64,000 bases of DNA from Paraspadella gotoi (taxonomy: Eukaryota; Chaetognatha), in the NCBI GenBank assembly GCA_051294375.1, contig CM119269.1, forward strand, positions 8,877,619 through 8,941,618, written 5' to 3'. Position numbers and translations under genes: made by a program. Every line of letters starts with the position of its first letter. Position 1 is the stretch's first letter. The notes beneath the pieces are model-generated. The model made no database searches. It saw nothing but the letters and a program-made list of their open reading frames with translations, and was not told the DNA's origin. This document shows positions 62,151-64,000 of this stretch, one piece after another.

Positions 62151-62693
62151 CTCCCTCTCCACAGCCTCACCAACACCTGACCATTGCCCTTTCCCTCGCC
62201 CCCTGCTCTTCTTCCACAACTCTGACTTTTATTATATTCTTCATAATTTATTCTTTATTATTCTTCCGACAAATCAAAAATAAAATATAATCTTTGATTT
62301 ATAAATTCCCAAATCAATCGTCGGATGCGAAATGAACTCAGCGAACCCGTGAACTCACGAGAATGAAGAGGGGGGGCGTCGCCGGACTTTGCGAATCACG
62401 ATTTTCGGAATCACCATGACGACGAAGATTGCGAAAATATTTTCTTTTTTTCGGTGACAATCTCTTTTTAAATTTCGAGTATCAAATTGGTACGTGAGTT
62501 GATTTATTTTTATTATCTCGTGGACTTTGCGATCGCTCATCGGATGTTTTTCTTCTTTGAAAAAGTGTCAGTTTATTATTTTTAAATATCTATGGAAACT
62601 TTAATCTTTCAACTATTTTTTAAAACTAATAAATTGTTATTTTTTTTTAGCATCAAGAATAACGCAATGCCGTATATTTTAGTTATTTGTCTT

Positions 62694-62842
62694 AGGAAAA
62701 AGTTTAAATTGTGATTCGGCAACGAATTTATTTAATAATAATAAACGGACATGTTTCGGTTCGGTTTACGAACCTTCTTCAGCGCAGTTAATTATTATCA
62801 TTAAATAAATTCGTTGCCGAATCACAATTTAAACTTTTTCCT
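62694..62842. mobile_element. Foldback/MITE-like element with perfect 41-bp inverted repeats
   Basis: Bases 62694-62734 are the exact reverse complement of 62802-62842 (outer end aggaaaaagtttaaattgtg). The 67-bp interior contains acggacatgtttcgg and cttcttcagcgc; similar acatgttt and cttcatcagcgc motifs lie at about 60987-61028. No target duplication is clear. Confidence 0.75.
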
Positions 62843-62934
62843 ATGTCCCAAACGAAACGAAAAGAAAGGAAATTATAACAGTTATTTGTCTATACTAAAT
62901 CGTAATATATCTGGGAGTGAATAAACTAGGCTGT

Positions 62935-63015
62935 GAGAGAGTTTTTTCACAGTCAGGGGCAAGATAGCTCATTTATTAAATGAATGATTAATTTGTATAT
63001 TGGTTGTACCAATTT
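62935..63015 (-). repeat. Dispersed repeat family A, copy 4
   Basis: Reverse complement reads gaaattggtacaaccaatat and later gagctatcttgcccctgact, closely matching copy 1 at 10875. Confidence 0.75.
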
Positions 63016-63477
63016 CATTTCATAAAACGGTACACCGTTGTTCATCTGTTACCCTAAGTCTAAGAAAGTTTACTGCTGCCATCTCGGGGGAGAAAAAAAG
63101 TTTCGCTAATCCGGACCGGTTTTTTTTCGGTCACGCAATCTTGATTGACTCTGCTGATCGATTCTGCGTCAGAAATTTCAGCTCATAATTATATGATTGT
63201 CGAATCAACCTATTTACTGAATAAACAAATTAACATTTGAGAAAAGTTATCCCATTCACTCAAAACTGATGTAAGTTTTTCATCCGATTTTTTTTAAAAT
63301 TGAAAAAGCAAATAAATTTTCGTTGGAAGCGAAATTTGCCTCGCGCCCGAAGCTGAAACAAGTAAGGAATTAAAATAATGAGAATGAGAAAAAAGATAAG
63401 TACAATATGAATAAAGAAAAGAGCAAAAGGATCGCATTTTAAAATCATTATTCAATTTTCAAACCTTTAGGCATAAA

Positions 63478-63800
63478 ATGAAGACGACAATGACGACGAC
63501 GATGACGACGACAAGGAACGCTCTTGGAATCATGATTTCGTTCTTACCTCTCGTCATGGCCTCCGGCGGATCTAGTAAGTTAAATTGAATTTTTTTATAA
63601 TTAATTTAGAGCATAATAAAATTGATAAAAAAAATTAAATTAACGTCCATCCAGAATTCGACGGGAAATCCTTCGTGGGCGGAATGCTCTGTTGTTTAAT
63701 TGTCACTTTTATTGGTTTCGTTATTCGCCGTGTCTGGCGAACAACGTGTTCCGGAATTCCCTTCACCTTTTGTCCACAGGTGAACAAATACAGTGTTTAG
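63478..63800 (+). CDS. Small CD164/endolyn-like membrane protein
   Basis: Two exons: 63478-63574 and 63655-63800; the junction phase agrees (1). Exon 1 encodes a Thr/Met-rich start and a signal-anchor-like hydrophobic segment (NALGIMISFLPLVMASGG). Exon 2 begins KFDGKSFVGGMLCCLIVTF, matching the FDxxSFxGG motif and membrane helix that close CD164 sialomucins, followed by a short cytosolic tail (VIRRVWRTTCSG) and a TAG at 63798. About 80 residues in total; the mucin-like Ser/Thr region usual in CD164 is absent, so the lumenal part is only a few residues. An aataaa at 63921 fits a 3' end here. A possible donor (CAG|GTGAAC) at 63779 leaves room for a longer isoform. The motif is short, so orthology is not certain. 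Confidence 0.65.
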
Positions 63801-63920
63801 TATATTACAATCTCAAAATACAAAACCTACTGGAAATTTACACATCGCGCGAGAAAAACTTTTCACGCCAAACTTTGCGTAGATCTTTGATGGGATTTTC
63901 GAGGTTGGAATAATAATACT

Positions 63921-63926
63921 AATAAA
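63921..63926 (+). terminator. Polyadenylation signal, CD164-like gene
   Basis: aataaa 120 bases after the stop codon. Confidence 0.5.
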
Positions 63927-64000
63927 GTGTCCGATGCAAGGAAAGGCTAACGATCGCCTTTCCGAACGAATTCGCACACCTCGCTTCCCACAGGGAGGCT

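Larger units (their letters stand above)
62151..63477. other. Non-coding stretch with foldback and dispersed repeats
   Basis: After the partial PLB1-like acceptor region the DNA is AT-rich and holds a 41-bp perfect inverted repeat (62694-62842) and a family A copy (62935-63015). No exon is supported. Confidence 0.6.

Overview
This window is draft-quality genomic DNA from an animal, most likely an invertebrate with a highly heterozygous genome. The evidence is spliced genes with GT-AG introns, animal-specific families (neurotrophin, CNGA-type channel, MYORG-like glycosidase-fold protein, CDC14, phospholipase B1, CD164-like) and very many (GA)n/(CT)n tracts. I cannot name the phylum from sequence alone. 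There are no prokaryotic features. All exon models were read by hand from reading frame, splice sites and phase agreement.

Layout. 1-2.9 kb: low-complexity DNA with a perfect 41-bp hairpin. 2,973-9,872 (-): a nearly complete cyclic-nucleotide-gated channel in 11 exons. 9.9-15.2 kb: microsatellites and dispersed repeats. 15.2-19.2 kb (+): exons of an unrecognised Ser/Ala/Gly/Pro-rich protein. 19,360-22,929 (-): CDC14 dual-specificity phosphatase, convergent with those exons and perhaps nested in an intron of the same plus-strand gene, because phase-compatible exons of similar composition resume at 28.3-34.4 kb. 32,089-38,541: a direct duplication of about 3 kb whose second copy is full of small insertions, with a 774-base gap in the first copy; probably an assembly product. 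39,206-49,022 (+): an 18-exon MYORG-like GH31 membrane protein with a very long N-terminal region and apparently without catalytic residues. 52,166-54,701 (+): the furin site and the whole mature cystine-knot domain of a neurotrophin, with a non-autonomous hAT transposon in one intron. 55,151-57,240 (+): a secreted protein with two discoidin-like modules. 58,137-60,887 (-): most of a phospholipase B1-like GDSL enzyme, whose N-terminal exons lie on the opposite strand at 61,288-62,125 because of an inverted duplication. 63,478-63,800 (+): a tiny CD164-like membrane protein.

The genes do not form an operon or an obvious pathway; this is ordinary linkage of unrelated animal genes. The most notable content is the invertebrate neurotrophin, the probable pseudo-glycosidase, the tendency of (GA)n arrays to start directly at 5' splice sites, and several assembly-related duplications that break or double exons (7.1, 22.1, 32-38.5 and 60.4-62.1 kb). 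Anyone using this region should re-resolve those with long reads.
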